NCBI GenBank assembly: GCA_003971905.1
Contig: RSEE01000032.1
Location: 248,001-312,000, forward strand
Reading direction: 5' to 3'
Length of the DNA stretch: 64,000 nucleotides
Source of the DNA: Moniliella sp. 'wahieum'
Lineage: Eukaryota; Basidiomycota; Moniliellomycetes; Moniliellales; Moniliellaceae
The notes below the pieces were generated by a model that saw only the letters and a program-made list of their open reading frames with translations, did no database searches and had not been told where the DNA came from. The translations under genes and the position numbers were made by a program. This document shows positions 23,731-34,367 of the stretch, piece by piece (the stretch's first letter is position 1; every line of letters begins with the position of its first letter).

Positions 23731-24894
23731 ATGACCGCCGACATTCGCGAGACGCAGCTCGACGTGCCCCAGGCTGCCACCAAGGCTGTCTTCACCAAGA
23801 AGGGTGGGCCCATTGAGTTTGTCAAGTACGACCCTTCGGCCATCCAGCTCAAGGAGGGTGAGGTGCTGGTGCGCATTACCTACTCGGGCGTCTGCCACAC
23901 GTATGTTTCCTTCTTGCCGTTCTCGATATTTCGGCAGCATGAGTGGCTGACCCTTATTGTACAGTGACCTGCACGCCATGCTTGGCGACTGGCCCTTGGC
24001 GACCAAGGTGGAGGCGACGGGCGAGCCCCTGGTTGGAGGCCACGAGGGTGCGGGTGTGGTTGTCAAGCTCGGTACTGGTTCGGACCAATGGGTCAAGAAG
24101 GGCGACCGCGTGGGCATCAAGTGGGTTGCGGATGCTTGCCTTAACTGCGACTACTGCCGCGTTGGCTATGAGTCCAACTGCATCCACCTGCAGAACTCGG
24201 GATACACGGTCGACGGCACGTTCCAGCAATACGTTGTCTCGACGGCCAAGTATGTGACCAAGATTCCGGACGGTCTGGCTCTTGTCGACGCTGCGCCGAT
24301 CCTGTGCGCCGGTGTCACCATCTACCGTGCCCTGAAGGAGGCCAAGCTCGAGCCTGGTCAGTGGGTTGTCCTGCCCGTGTGCGGCGGCGGTCTGGGCCAC
24401 TTGGGTGTGCAGTACGCCGCAGCCTTTGGCTACCGTGTCATTGCCATTGACACGGGTGCGGAGAAGAAGGCGTTGGTCGAGAAGTTGGGTGCCGACGCCT
24501 GGATTGACTTTAAGGAGTCGAAGGATATTGTGGCCGACGTCAAGGCGCTGACGGATGGGCTGGGTGCGCATGCGGCCGTTGTCGCTGCTGCCAGTGACTC
24601 GGCCTACACCCAGGGCCTGGCTTACATTCGCCCGCGCGGCACCCTTGTCACTGTCGGCATGCCTCCCGGTACGGTGATCAAGGCCGACGTGTTCGACACG
24701 ACCGTCACCGCCACGACGATTGTTGGCTCCATGTCGGCAACCGGCAGGACGCCATCGAGTCGCTCGCCCTTGCCGAGCGCGGCAAGGTCAAGGTGATCTA
24801 CCAGCTCAAGGGCCTCTCGGAGCTCAACTCGGTGTACGACGACATGCACCATGGCAAGCTTGCCGGCCGTATCGTGCTGGACGTTGACAAGTAA
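23731..24894 (+). CDS. ADH1: Zinc alcohol dehydrogenase, copy B
   Basis: Same family and role as copy A. Exon 1 (23731-23900) runs MTADIRETQLDVPQAATKAV to GVCHT; exon 2 (23965-24894) starts DLHAMLGDWPLATKV. Zinc ligands lie in GVCHTDLH, GGHEGAG and CLNCDYCRVGYESNC. The nucleotide-binding loop reads VCGGGLGHLGVQ where copy A has GAGGGLGHLGVQ, with Cys in place of the usual first Gly-Ala. One base is missing near 24738 (GSM-GNRQDAIES). The end is GRIVLDVDK, identical to copy A. Divergence from A is spread over the protein, so the duplication is not recent. Which copy makes and which consumes ethanol cannot be told from the sequence. Confidence 0.97.
23901..23964 (+). other. Intron in alcohol dehydrogenase B
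   Basis: GTATGTTTCC...TGTACAG, 64 nt, at the site homologous to the copy A intron. Confidence 0.9.
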
Positions 24895-26414
24895 ATCAGG
24901 CGGACGCATCCATGCTGATCATGTGTTGATATATCTAAACAAGTGCAACGTTGTACATGCTGCATGCACCAAATGGGGTCCATAGTGCACCTTGCTACAG
25001 TAGAGCCTCTTCGATGTCACGTTGGTAAGAATGCGCCACGATGAGAGAGTCTGATAGACGAAGCCTTTGTCAGGTCTATTCCCGTTTGAAAAATGCTATA
25101 TGGAAACAGTATACGCATCAGTGCGCATAGCAAAATCAATAGCGGGAGAGCGCCGATGCCCTCGTTCAAAACGTTTTGTTCAACGTCTTGTGGTAGTGAG
25201 ATAAAAGTTGATCAGGACGGGTGCTGAAAACTGGTCTCCTCAAGCTCTCCAGCTTCAAGACTTGGAGTAAGGACACCGTTGCTGAATTCCAAGAGGGAGG
25301 CCTTGAGCAGCTTGAGCCGCACCCTCGAACCTAGGCACTTGCGGCTGGCCTTGCCCATGTTGGGTGGCCCGAACGCAAAAGCAAGGTGGAGCGCGGGGCC
25401 AACGTGTCCACTCTACGCTCACCTAGTGGATTGCATCTGAAATGTGAAACGACAATAGAAACCCTAACCAACCTAGCCCCTATGGCTGGTACCGCTGGCT
25501 CAGTCTACGGCACGTGACCACGTGACATCTGACATGATGACGCGGTGGAAACTTGAAGTTTGATGCATGACGCGCATGACGACCGATGATCGATGAACGA
25601 AGGGGCTAGCAGTTCCAAGCAGGGGATAGGTGGGGCAGGAGAGGGCAGGAGAGGGCAGGAGAGGGCAGGAGGGTGCTTGCGGCCGTGGCGTTTGTTCTGC
25701 CCAAGCTCCAAGCGTGAAACGTAGAAGTGAAATGTAAAAGGGGCTGTGGTGTGCCCCAGTGCCGGTAGCATGTAACACAAGCATGCCACCAGTGTCGGAG
25801 TCAGCGGCGTTTCAGGGGACTGGGTCTGGATACGCCCGCAGTGCGGGAGCTCATCGCGCTGCAGGCTCCGGCGCAGGGGCACTGTGTGGGGTTGTGGTTT
25901 GAACGGCGTAACCAACCCAGCACGGTGCCCGCTTCTCGATGCTCGGCCAGCACTTGGTGGCTGCCGTCGCGGTGGGGGACTCGAGGGGGTTCGCATCTAG
26001 ATCCAAGGAAAGGAGCAGACTGGAGCCTGCCGGAGCCTACTGGAGCGCTGGAGCGCTGCCAGTGGCCAGTGGCCTCCCAGGCGCAGGGTCGGCGAGCGGG
26101 CGCGATGGCCGCTAGACGTACGTGTGAAATGGTGACTTGCTTGGTGACGAACTTCTGCTCGCGGCCAGGGACTGGTGATCGATGAGCGAGATGATCAATT
26201 TGATTGCTTGTTTTGCTTCTGGGATTTCTTCGCTTTGTTATGATTGTGGTCGAGCATACCCGACAGCACCTCCCTGCGCGGCCAACTCCAGGTTGCCGTC
26301 GTGGGGCCCTACACGCCATCTTCCCTGCACCACCACCCCTCCTGCAGCACCCATTCTCTCTCGCGCAGTGCCCGCCATGCCTTCCATGCCTCTCTACTGC
26401 CTCCAATGCTTGCC
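24895..26414. other. Intergenic between ADH B and Makorin-like gene
   Basis: It contains CGTTCAAAACGTTTTGTTCA near 25163, TGATCGATGA at 25587-25596 and 26176-26185, and a 10-nt tandem repeat (25633-25670). No gene is supported; open frames on the minus strand at 25500-26450 lack domains. Confidence 0.55.
25633..25670. repeat. Tandem repeat, 10-nt unit, four copies
   Basis: The unit GAGGGCAGGA repeats almost perfectly four times (first copy slightly short). Confidence 0.85.
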
Positions 26415-28204
26415 ATGACACCGTCAAACGAGTCGGCCGTGCCCCAGTCGCCACCGCTCGGCACGCCGACAGCAGCTCCAGTGCCCGCCCCGATTATAGC
26501 CACAACGACGACCGCGCTTCCCAGGATGAGGTTCCAGCTTCTGCCAGCGGCGATGCCATTCTGTCGAGGGCGATGAGCCCGCGCAGGACACGTCGGTCCC
26601 CCGCCCCCTGGGTCCCCGACGGCGGACGGTGCCGTCGGTTGCTATCCCGAGGGCTTTCGTCCTCTAGGCCGCCTCCACCGAGCCGCAAAACCGCTCCAAC
26701 TCGCCTCCCCGCTCCCCCGATGGTCGCAGAGTCTGGCCATCGACGTCGCAGCAGCTCCAGTTCCACACACTCTACCAACGGCTCGGTGCAGAGCCCTGAG
26801 CATGAGCCTCCTCTGGAAGATCCGTCCCCTGAGCAAGCATCGGACCCATCTCTCCCTCGGCCGGCCTGTTCCATCTGTGGGGATATTCCGCGAGTGTATG
26901 GTCTGCTCAGGAATTGCGACCATCCGTTGTGCCTCGTGCCTCCGCCAATGGCGGCAGCAAGGCACCACCTCGGACCAAGATGAGCTGACGAGCAACTTTA
27001 AGTGCTGTCCCCTATGTCGGACACAGTCCCTAATCTGTGTAGGCTCCCATGATTTCTTGGTTGGACAAGCCAAGATGGATCGGATTGATGCAGCGATGGC
27101 ACCCAAGAAAAGCATTCCATGTCGGTACTTTGCCAAGTCCCTTCGTTCGTCCACGGACCCTTTTGTCCCTTTGGAGACGAGTGCTTTTACATGCACAAAA
27201 TGGGCCCAGGCCAATTCCGATTCGGGAGGGGTGCCGAAGAAATGCAAGCCAAATCGTCGGCACGTCGGAGGGTGGCTGCCAACCGGTCGTATCCGCCTTC
27301 GGAGGACGAGGTGTCGATACGGAATCCGTTTCGTCCCACGCCTCCTCGGCTGCGGGACAAGCACGGCCTACCACGTTGCGCAGGTTTGGGTCCGTTGGCC
27401 GTGCTCGGACCCGGTTTGGTGGGTCGGGGTGGGGTTGACCCCAATGATGCAGTCGCCATCCATGTCGCCATCTCCTAGTGTGGGGTCGGCCCGTGCCTCG
27501 CCTGCTCCTGGTGACGCACCTGGCCGGCGATCTTCTTGGGGCTTCCGCCTTCTCCTCCGACCCAGCCTCGTCCGCCCTGCATGCCGGCTCGGCGCCCAAG
27601 GAGTGTCGTGGTCCATTGCCGCTGCCGCAGCTGCCGCTCGGCGTCAACGTGAAGCCCGCCAAGCTTCCATGTCAGCGAGCTCCCCCCGTGCCTCGCCCGT
27701 GCCGGGAGAGGCACCGAGCCGGAGGTCCTCCTTTGGTGCCCAGGCGTATGCTCACGTTCCCGAGCCAGCTCGCCCGCGCCTTCTCCTTCTCCTCTGGCAG
27801 GGTCTGGGTCGAAGGAACGACGTGGCTCAATTGCTGCGGCGGCAGCGGCGGCGCGGCGCCAACGCGAAGCCCGGTCGTCCATGTCGTCGGGTAAAAGTGG
27901 TATCTTGGCCGGCTTACCAGCAGGTCTGGCGCCGCTGTCCCAAGCTCACCACTCTTCTTCTACCACCTCCCCCGTTCCTGGAGCTGTGCCCAGCACCGGG
28001 TTGGTCAGTCGACGTGCCTCGCTCGCTGCGGCGGCCATTGCGGCCGGGACCAATCCCGGCTCGAAGGATCCAAGGGCGCATCTGCGTAGTATGCACACCA
28101 GCTCCGCCCAGGACCAGGACCTGCCTCCTTCCTCGTCGGCCATCGATTCCGCCTCGTCGTCCGACTGTTCGCGTGCCCCCTCACCTGCTTTGCAACACAG
28201 CTAG
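26415..28204 (+). CDS. Makorin-like RING/CCCH E3 ubiquitin ligase
   Basis: Probably an E3 ligase with RNA-binding ability. The ATG at 26415 begins a Ser/Pro-rich N-terminus (MTPSNESAVPQSPPLGTP). A C3HC4 RING follows: CSICGDIPRVYGLL, NCDHPLC, CVRQWR, CCPLCR (about 26868-27020). Then comes the makorin-type linker and a CCCH finger: CRYFAKS, CPFGDECFYMH (about 27120-27195). This RING-then-CCCH order and spacing are characteristic of makorins. The C-terminal third is low-complexity and contains two diverged copies of a unit of roughly 200 nt encoding RASPxPGxAPxRRSS ... AAARRQREARxxSMS (about 27470-27665 and 27665-27880), ending SRAPSPALQHS. Several frame changes interrupt it (near 26570, 26930, 27140 and in the repeats). 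The upstream region holds a TGATCGATGA word. Confidence 0.87.
27470..27880 (+). repeat. Internal duplication in Makorin-like C-terminus
   Basis: Two units of about 200 nt share the words gtgcctcgcc(tg/cg)... and gcg(t/c)caacg(t/c)gaagccc, encoding Ser/Pro-rich then Ala/Arg-rich segments. A third partial copy (SRRASLAAAAIAAG) follows near 28010. Confidence 0.6.
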
Positions 28205-29226
28205 GTCGGCTCACGTGTGCGTTTTTGTTCCGGCTCTCATATATACCCACCAATTTCACGTCTTTTTGTCCGCATGGACCAGTTCCCCGACAAGTGCTTC
28301 TCTTTAGTAGAGTGCCTGCTACATTTGCGACTTTTGTGGTGGGCTTGCTCGTTGGATTGGCATCATAAGATCAAAGACGGTTGAGCATCGGTAGATGCGA
28401 TCTCGATGGTACAGGATATCTGGCCTCGGGATCAAGCTATACGTCCACAACCGCGGCCACAGGGGCTGCAAGGATCACGATATATAGATAGGTAGTGTTT
28501 TGAGTGGAAGGATAGATGAGTTGGGATTTGGGAGGATGGGGGATTCTCCGCGCTTGGTGGACGTGATGGATTTTGAAGGAACTTGGGGCGGGAGGGGATT
28601 GCGAGGTGCACCCTCGGCCGCATTGGGGCGCTCAGGCCTGTGAGCGTCAGGTTGGATGTGGATCGTTTCCCGATGGCGATAGGGTTGGGCTCGGCCGAAA
28701 ACAATCGAAGAGTCGCTCCCAGGTCTCCGCGGGGGAATATCCGGTGCACACGGGCCGTGCGTAGTGCGGGCAATCAGGTGGGATGTGCCTCGCTCGGCAG
28801 CAGCGCAGCCAGAGGGCGGGTGGTGGGTGGGTGGTATAACTGAGTGGGTGGCGTGGTATGTCGGAGAGGATTGTGGACGGATGGGGCGGTGGCGTGGCGG
28901 AGGGTCGCTTGCGGATGAGGCCATGGCTGTCCGTCTAGGTGGTCGCCGGGTGAACATTTGAGGGGAGTCGTGCCACGTGCACCAGAGCCACCAGCGACGC
29001 GCAAACTGCCCAGCGTGCTGCGTTGGGGTGGCGCGCGGCGCATGGCATGACGTAAGGCACCAGCCACATTCCCCAGGCCGCGGACCAAAAAAGTATGAGC
29101 TCCACCACCCCCCCCCCAACCCCAACGCCATCGCCACCATCGCCATCGCCATCGCCTGGCTGTGCCTGCCTGCCACGTCTGCGTGTCCCCTGCGTGTCCC
29201 CTGCGCACCGTCTGCTGCCCGCAGCC
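28205..29226. other. Intergenic upstream of double CRAL-TRIO gene
   Basis: No gene is supported. Minus-strand open frames (28475-29436) are Arg/His/Gly-rich shadows without domains. Confidence 0.5.
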
Positions 29227-32200
29227 ATGCCCCCCATCGAGATTCCTAACCTCACCCCGGCCCCAGAGCCTGGCCATCCCGGTACGTATCTGTGCTCCAG
29301 CCGCCCCGCGCCTCAGGGGCAGCTCGCTGACTCCCCCGTCCCACCTCCAGGCAACCTGAGCCCAAGCCAGCTGGCCATGCTCTGCGATATGTGGAGGGCA
29401 TGGAACTCTGGATATCGCGCAGCTCCCACTCTGCACCTCCCTCCCCCCTCACGCCCACTACACCTTTACCCACCCTTGCCTCTAGTCCTGCCCCCCCCGC
29501 CGACGCAGCCCAGGCGGGAAACAAATCGATCCAAGAGCTGCTTGATACCTACTCACCCACGCAGTTGGAGGAAGGCCTGTGGGATATGGCAAAGATGGAG
29601 GACCCGGACGGCCTGTTTTGCCGCTTTCTCCGCGCACGCAAATGGCAACTCTCTGCCGCCCTTAATATGTTTGCCGCCACGCTCAAGTGGCGCCTCGACA
29701 GTGACATCGAGGTACGTGCTCCCATCCTCTGCTGGAGCCCGCGACTGTTGTAAGCATGCATCGCTCACACCCACTCTGCAGGGCCTGATTCGCACCGGCG
29801 GCGCCGGCAACTCTGCTCCAGGCTCAACCTTGCCGAGCAAGGCGCATCAGGCAAGGCATTTGCGTACGGTGCTACCTCACCGAACAACCTGTCACATATG
29901 TACACGTCAAGAAACATATTGCCAATGACCACCCAGAAGAAACGATGCAAAAGTATATTCAGTACGCCGTTGAGACTTGCCGATTACTTATGATGCCCCC
30001 GCCGACAAGGTGTCGATGATATGCAATGTCGAGGGCTTTGGTATGAAGTAAGTGAATCTTATCCGGGCGAGGGATGGCAGGTGAGCTATCTTGCGTACTA
30101 ATCGTTTTTTTTACAAAGGAACGTGGATTGGCAAATGATACTGTACGTCTTGTCCATGCTGGAAAAGTACTACCCTGAGAGTTTAGGAACGCTCTACATT
30201 CTCAACGCACCATGGTGTTCAATGGGTTTTGGCGGGGGCTAGCCCCGATGCTCGATCCTGTCGTACGATCCAAGGTACAGTTCATCAAAAGTGCTTCCGA
30301 GGCCGCCCATGTTGTCCCACGTGAGCGCTTTTTGGCTAGCTTGCCCGGAGGGCAAGCCCAGTTTACCTACCGCTTTCCCCCGCCTCAACCCAGCGACGAT
30401 GCCAAGCTGCAAGACAAGGATACCTACGCTGCTCTCCGTGCCAAGCGGGACGAAGCTTGGCATGCTTTTACAGCTGCCACAGGAGTGGTGTGCTCTCTCC
30501 AGCCCCGACTCGACCGATACGGGTCCTGAAGCGGTCAAAACAGTGCTGGACAGACGCCGCTTGTGCGCCAAGAAGATTCGCGTGGCCCACTTGGACCTCG
30601 AGCCATATTATCGCCCCTCCACGCCCTTTGATCGCAGTGGCAAGTGGACAGGAGGGGAAGGGTCATCTGGTTGTATCCGCAACCGATGGGAAAGTCTTGC
30701 GCCAAGTGTGCGGTCGTCTTGCTGCTACACCCACCCTCCGGCGGGAGCTGGATGATGTAGAGAAGCAAGGTATGTCTGTTGACGAGGCCGAGGCCAAGAC
30801 ACGCAAGGCGATCCAAGACCAAGATTGGATCACCCTCTATGGCTCTGCCGAGGTAGCTATTGAGATTGAGGGTGCTGAGCATGTGTTCGCTCGAGATCGC
30901 TCTGCACCTCCAGCGTTGCAGCGCGCCTCTCTCAACGCGCCCTCACCTTACACCCTCAATGCCGACCGCAGTATGCCCAACTTGCTTGCTGGCCAGCACC
31001 CCCCGCCACCACCCCGCTCCTCCGGCCATCAAGCCCAAGGCGTCTCGCGGGGCCACCATATGAGGCGAGACTCCACCTCCAGCATCCGCTCAACAGACTC
31101 ATTTGCATCAGCGCTGTCGGAAATGCCAGAGGAGAAGAAGCAGATGAATTTCCCCCTGGAGTGCGGAGGTTACCGGGGCATGCTATCGTCAAATTGGCGG
31201 GCCTATGGCGTTAGAGATTGGGCAGGACCAGCCCACCCGGCCCCGGGTTCAGTGGGCAACTTGACGGAGGAGGAGGATAAACATCTGCGTGCAATGTGGG
31301 AGTCGTACTTTGCTTGCAAACGGTACGCCGAATCGAGTGCTGGTGTGCCTCCTTCCGATGCCACCCACCCTGCCGAGCCAACGCTGTTGACAGAGGAGGT
31401 CATCCAAGCTGTTGAATCGCTTGTCGAAGCTCATGGTCCTTTGGCCATGGACCGCATTTGGGAGTTTATCAAATGGACAACCCAGACTCGTTGATTCTGC
31501 GCTTCTTGCGGGCCCGGAAGTGGGTTGTGCCCGATGCGCTGTCATGGCAATCGACTGCATCAAGTGGCGATTGGACTATGGTGTGAGGCGCTGGTTCAGG
31601 GGGCGATCTCGGCAACGCAGCGTTGTACGACAAGTTCCTCGATCAAGGGCGGGCCGGCAAGACATATGCCAAGGGTACCACTTCTGCTACCCAACAGACC
31701 ATGTGTTACATTCACATTGCCAAGCACATCACATCAGCCCAACCGCCCGAGACGATGCAGAAGTTTGTGGTATGCGATGGAGACCTTCCGTCTGCTCATG
31801 TCGCCCCCACAAGAGAAGGCCACCTTGTTTGTTGACATGGCTGGCTTTAGCTTAAAATCGAGTACGTCTTTCCCCTATTCGTTCCCCTTCTTTGCTTGGA
31901 GAGACTGACTTTGTTCTGGTCTTGCAGTGGACTGGAACACAATGGGCTTCATGATCAAGTGTTTCGAATTGTTTTATCCCGAGTGTCTGGGCAAGCTCTT
32001 TGTCCATAATGCGTCTTGGCTCTTCCAGGGGATCTGGACTGGCATTACTCCCATGCTCGATCCTGTTGTTCGGTCCAAGGTTGCCTTTTGCTCTTCCGCC
32101 AAGGACTGCGCCAACATTGTGCCCGCTGGTCGGTTGCTTTCCGCTTTGGGGGGCAACGTGGACAATGGGTTCCAGTTCCTGAACCCATTCCAGGAGAGAA

Positions 32201-33467
32201 TGCGTTGCTGGAGGACAAGGAAGGCAGGGACAAGGCCCAATCCAAGTACACTCGTCTCGCGCGCCAATACGAGGAGCTAACGAGGCAATGGATTGCTTCC
32301 GAGGGCCAAGATAACTCGGTAAAGCACAAACGGGCGATTGTGACGAAACAGCTCCGGGTGGCTCATTTTGACTTGGAGCCGTATGTACGGGGCCAGACGG
32401 TCTATCATCGCAACGGCACCCTCGACGGACAGGGTAAGATCACTTGGCTCTACCGTCAGAAGGATGGACACCTGATTCGTCACGTGGTCGGCCGCAGCTC
32501 TTGCGTTGGTACGCTCGAACGCGAGATTGCTGAGATGCAAGCCGGTGCTTCGGCCGAGGAGGTGGAACGCGTGTCCGCAGAGGCACTCAAGGCGGCCGAT
32601 TGGCTCACCTTGTATGGCGACCCTGCGGTAGCGAACCACCTGGAGGGGACCAACTACCCTGTAGACGGAGTTCGACCCTCTTCTGTCGTTCCAGAAGCTG
32701 TCCAAGACCCGATCACGGCTGCCGCCGCCGCAGCGGCCGCAACCACATCGGCTGCTACCGTCCCTTCTCCTCCTCCTGGTCTGGGTTGGGGGGCGATGAA
32801 TTCGGCGCAGATGGATGGGGGACTGGGCGCGGGCGAGGTGACCTGGACCGATTCGGTTACGGGCTTGGCATCGGATTTGGCCGAAAAGATGGCCAACCTG
32901 CACGATTTTGCCTTGGGGGCACCCAGTACGCTGCAAGATTTTCTTGCTGCGCCCTACCAACGCACTCCCACCCCCAGTTCTCCTGTCCAGCTCCGACGAT
33001 CCACATCCAGCCGCCAGTCCTCCCGGCGCGTGTCGACGCACATGCCGTCTCGTAGCGCCTGGGACCCGAATGGGCAGGGTGCTGTCGACTCGCCTACCCG
33101 TGGCCATCAGAGGGGGTTCTCTTCCGTGCCCTGGTCGGCATCCTCCGCGAGTGACTGGACAAACGGACTGTATGAGATGGTGATTGGTTCCTCCCCTTCC
33201 AGCCCTTCCCCCGTGACGAACGGGACGGGGAGTAGCAGCACGGGCATCCCTTCCAGCCCTCTCACGCCCACCCGGCCCGAAACCAGGTGGGAGTCCCGCG
33301 GGGGGCGGGTGACAACGGCACCGGTGTCCCACTCGCCTGTGCCCGCGGCAAGCACGCTGGACATGTCCAGTTCCAACTCGTTGGCTCCCGACCCGCCTCG
33401 TCAGGGCTCGGTACCGGCCCGTACGCAGAGCACCCCGCTCGATGCGCCTTCTGCCAAGTCACCTTGA
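29227..33467 (+). CDS. Protein with two tandem CRAL-TRIO (Sec14-like) modules
   Basis: A lipid-transfer-type protein of about 1320 residues. Module 1: MPPIEIPNLTPAPEPGHPG, helical CRAL-TRIO-N (CRFLRARKWQLSAALNMF), lipid-binding core (MQKYIQYAVETCRLLMMPP, GFGMK-NVDWQMI, MLDPVVRSKVQFI), then a C-terminal domain with VAHLDLEPYYRPSTPFDRSG, GKVLRQVCGR and DWITLYGSAEVA. A Ser-rich linker (about 30930-31240) leads into module 2: NLTEEEDKHLRAMWESYF, ILRFLRARKWVVPDALSW, HIAKHITSAQPPETMQKF, FSLK-S-MDWNTMGF, MLDPVVRSKVAFC, RVAHFDLEPYVRGQTVYHRN and DWLTLYGDPAVA. A Ser/Pro-rich tail ends it. Introns are 29282-29350, 29712-29781, 30048-30118 and 31862-31927. An unbroken frame (30740-31490) spans the linker, so one polypeptide is likelier than two genes. 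Several indels are present. Confidence 0.85.
30048..30118 (+). other. Intron in CRAL-TRIO module 1
   Basis: GTAAGTG...TACTAATCGTTTTTTTTACAAAG, 71 nt, with a textbook branch site. It sits between GFGMK and NVDW. Confidence 0.9.
31862..31927 (+). other. Intron in CRAL-TRIO module 2
   Basis: GTACGTC...TCTTGCAG, 66 nt, at the position homologous to the module 1 intron (after GFSLKS, before MDW). Confidence 0.85.
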
Positions 33468-34367
33468 TGGGGCGGCATTTTTTTCTTTTTGGCCCCGCCC
33501 CCTCTCATAGAGGGGGGCAGGCTGGTCCCTCCTCCCCGCCCGAATGTCGGGTTGCTTCTTGGTCTATCGACTATCTACGATCGAGGATGGACAGTCGGAA
33601 AAAAGTATACCGCTTCTGGAAATGGGGTGTGCTTGGTCGTGGGCATGATTCAAGATTCGACGGGAGCGCGAGGGGTGCGGTGCGGCTGTGCTGTACTGCG
33701 GTGCGCACCGGGGCTAGTGGCGCTGCTGATTGTGTTGGGATGATTACGATGTACTGTGGGTATACCCTGTCACGCCTGTACTTGAACCTCCTTGTGGAGC
33801 GGAGCCCGACCGGTTGACGGGACTGTGTAGAGGTATAGGAAGGAAAGGGGAGTGTCATCAACAGGCCATATGTTGCCGATCCGATCAGCTGACTGGTCCA
33901 TGTCGATGACCGATGGCCGATTGGCTGGCCTGGGTCCCACACCGACGGACCCCAGACGGCCGTGCTTGCTGCCGACGATGCCCTTCTTGCCCCGAACGAT
34001 TGTTCTTGCTGCCAGAGGCAGGTGGGGCAGGTGATGCAAGTGTGATAACGCCTTGGGAGTTGCAATCTGATATCTGGGATCGGAGATCAATCGGGAGATC
34101 TGAAAGATCTGCAGTTGGAGAGGCCTGGTGAATATGAATGTCGAATGGTTAATGGCATGCCTCCGTCGGAAATGGCATCCAACACAGGCATCGCCCCCAC
34201 CCCACGCAAGACGAACGTCCCCGCTCACGCCCTCCCCAAGCAAGGCGACCCACCGCTCCACCGCCCCACCACCACTCTTCCATCGTAGATCGTCCCCGCC
34301 TCTCCATCTCTGTTTTTGGGGTCCCCAACAGTCATCATACCCTATAGTGGCTTGTCCCCGCGCCACC
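33468..34367. other. Intergenic upstream of P450 reductase
   Basis: It is the 3' flank of the CRAL-TRIO gene and the promoter of the reductase. No gene is visible. The start is preceded by a Pro-coding C-rich stretch and CCACCATGG. Confidence 0.5.

Noticed and set aside
28475-29436. Two long minus-strand open frames rich in Arg, His and Trp
   Set aside because: They overlap the promoter and first exon of the CRAL-TRIO gene, with no domain and a composition explained by high GC.
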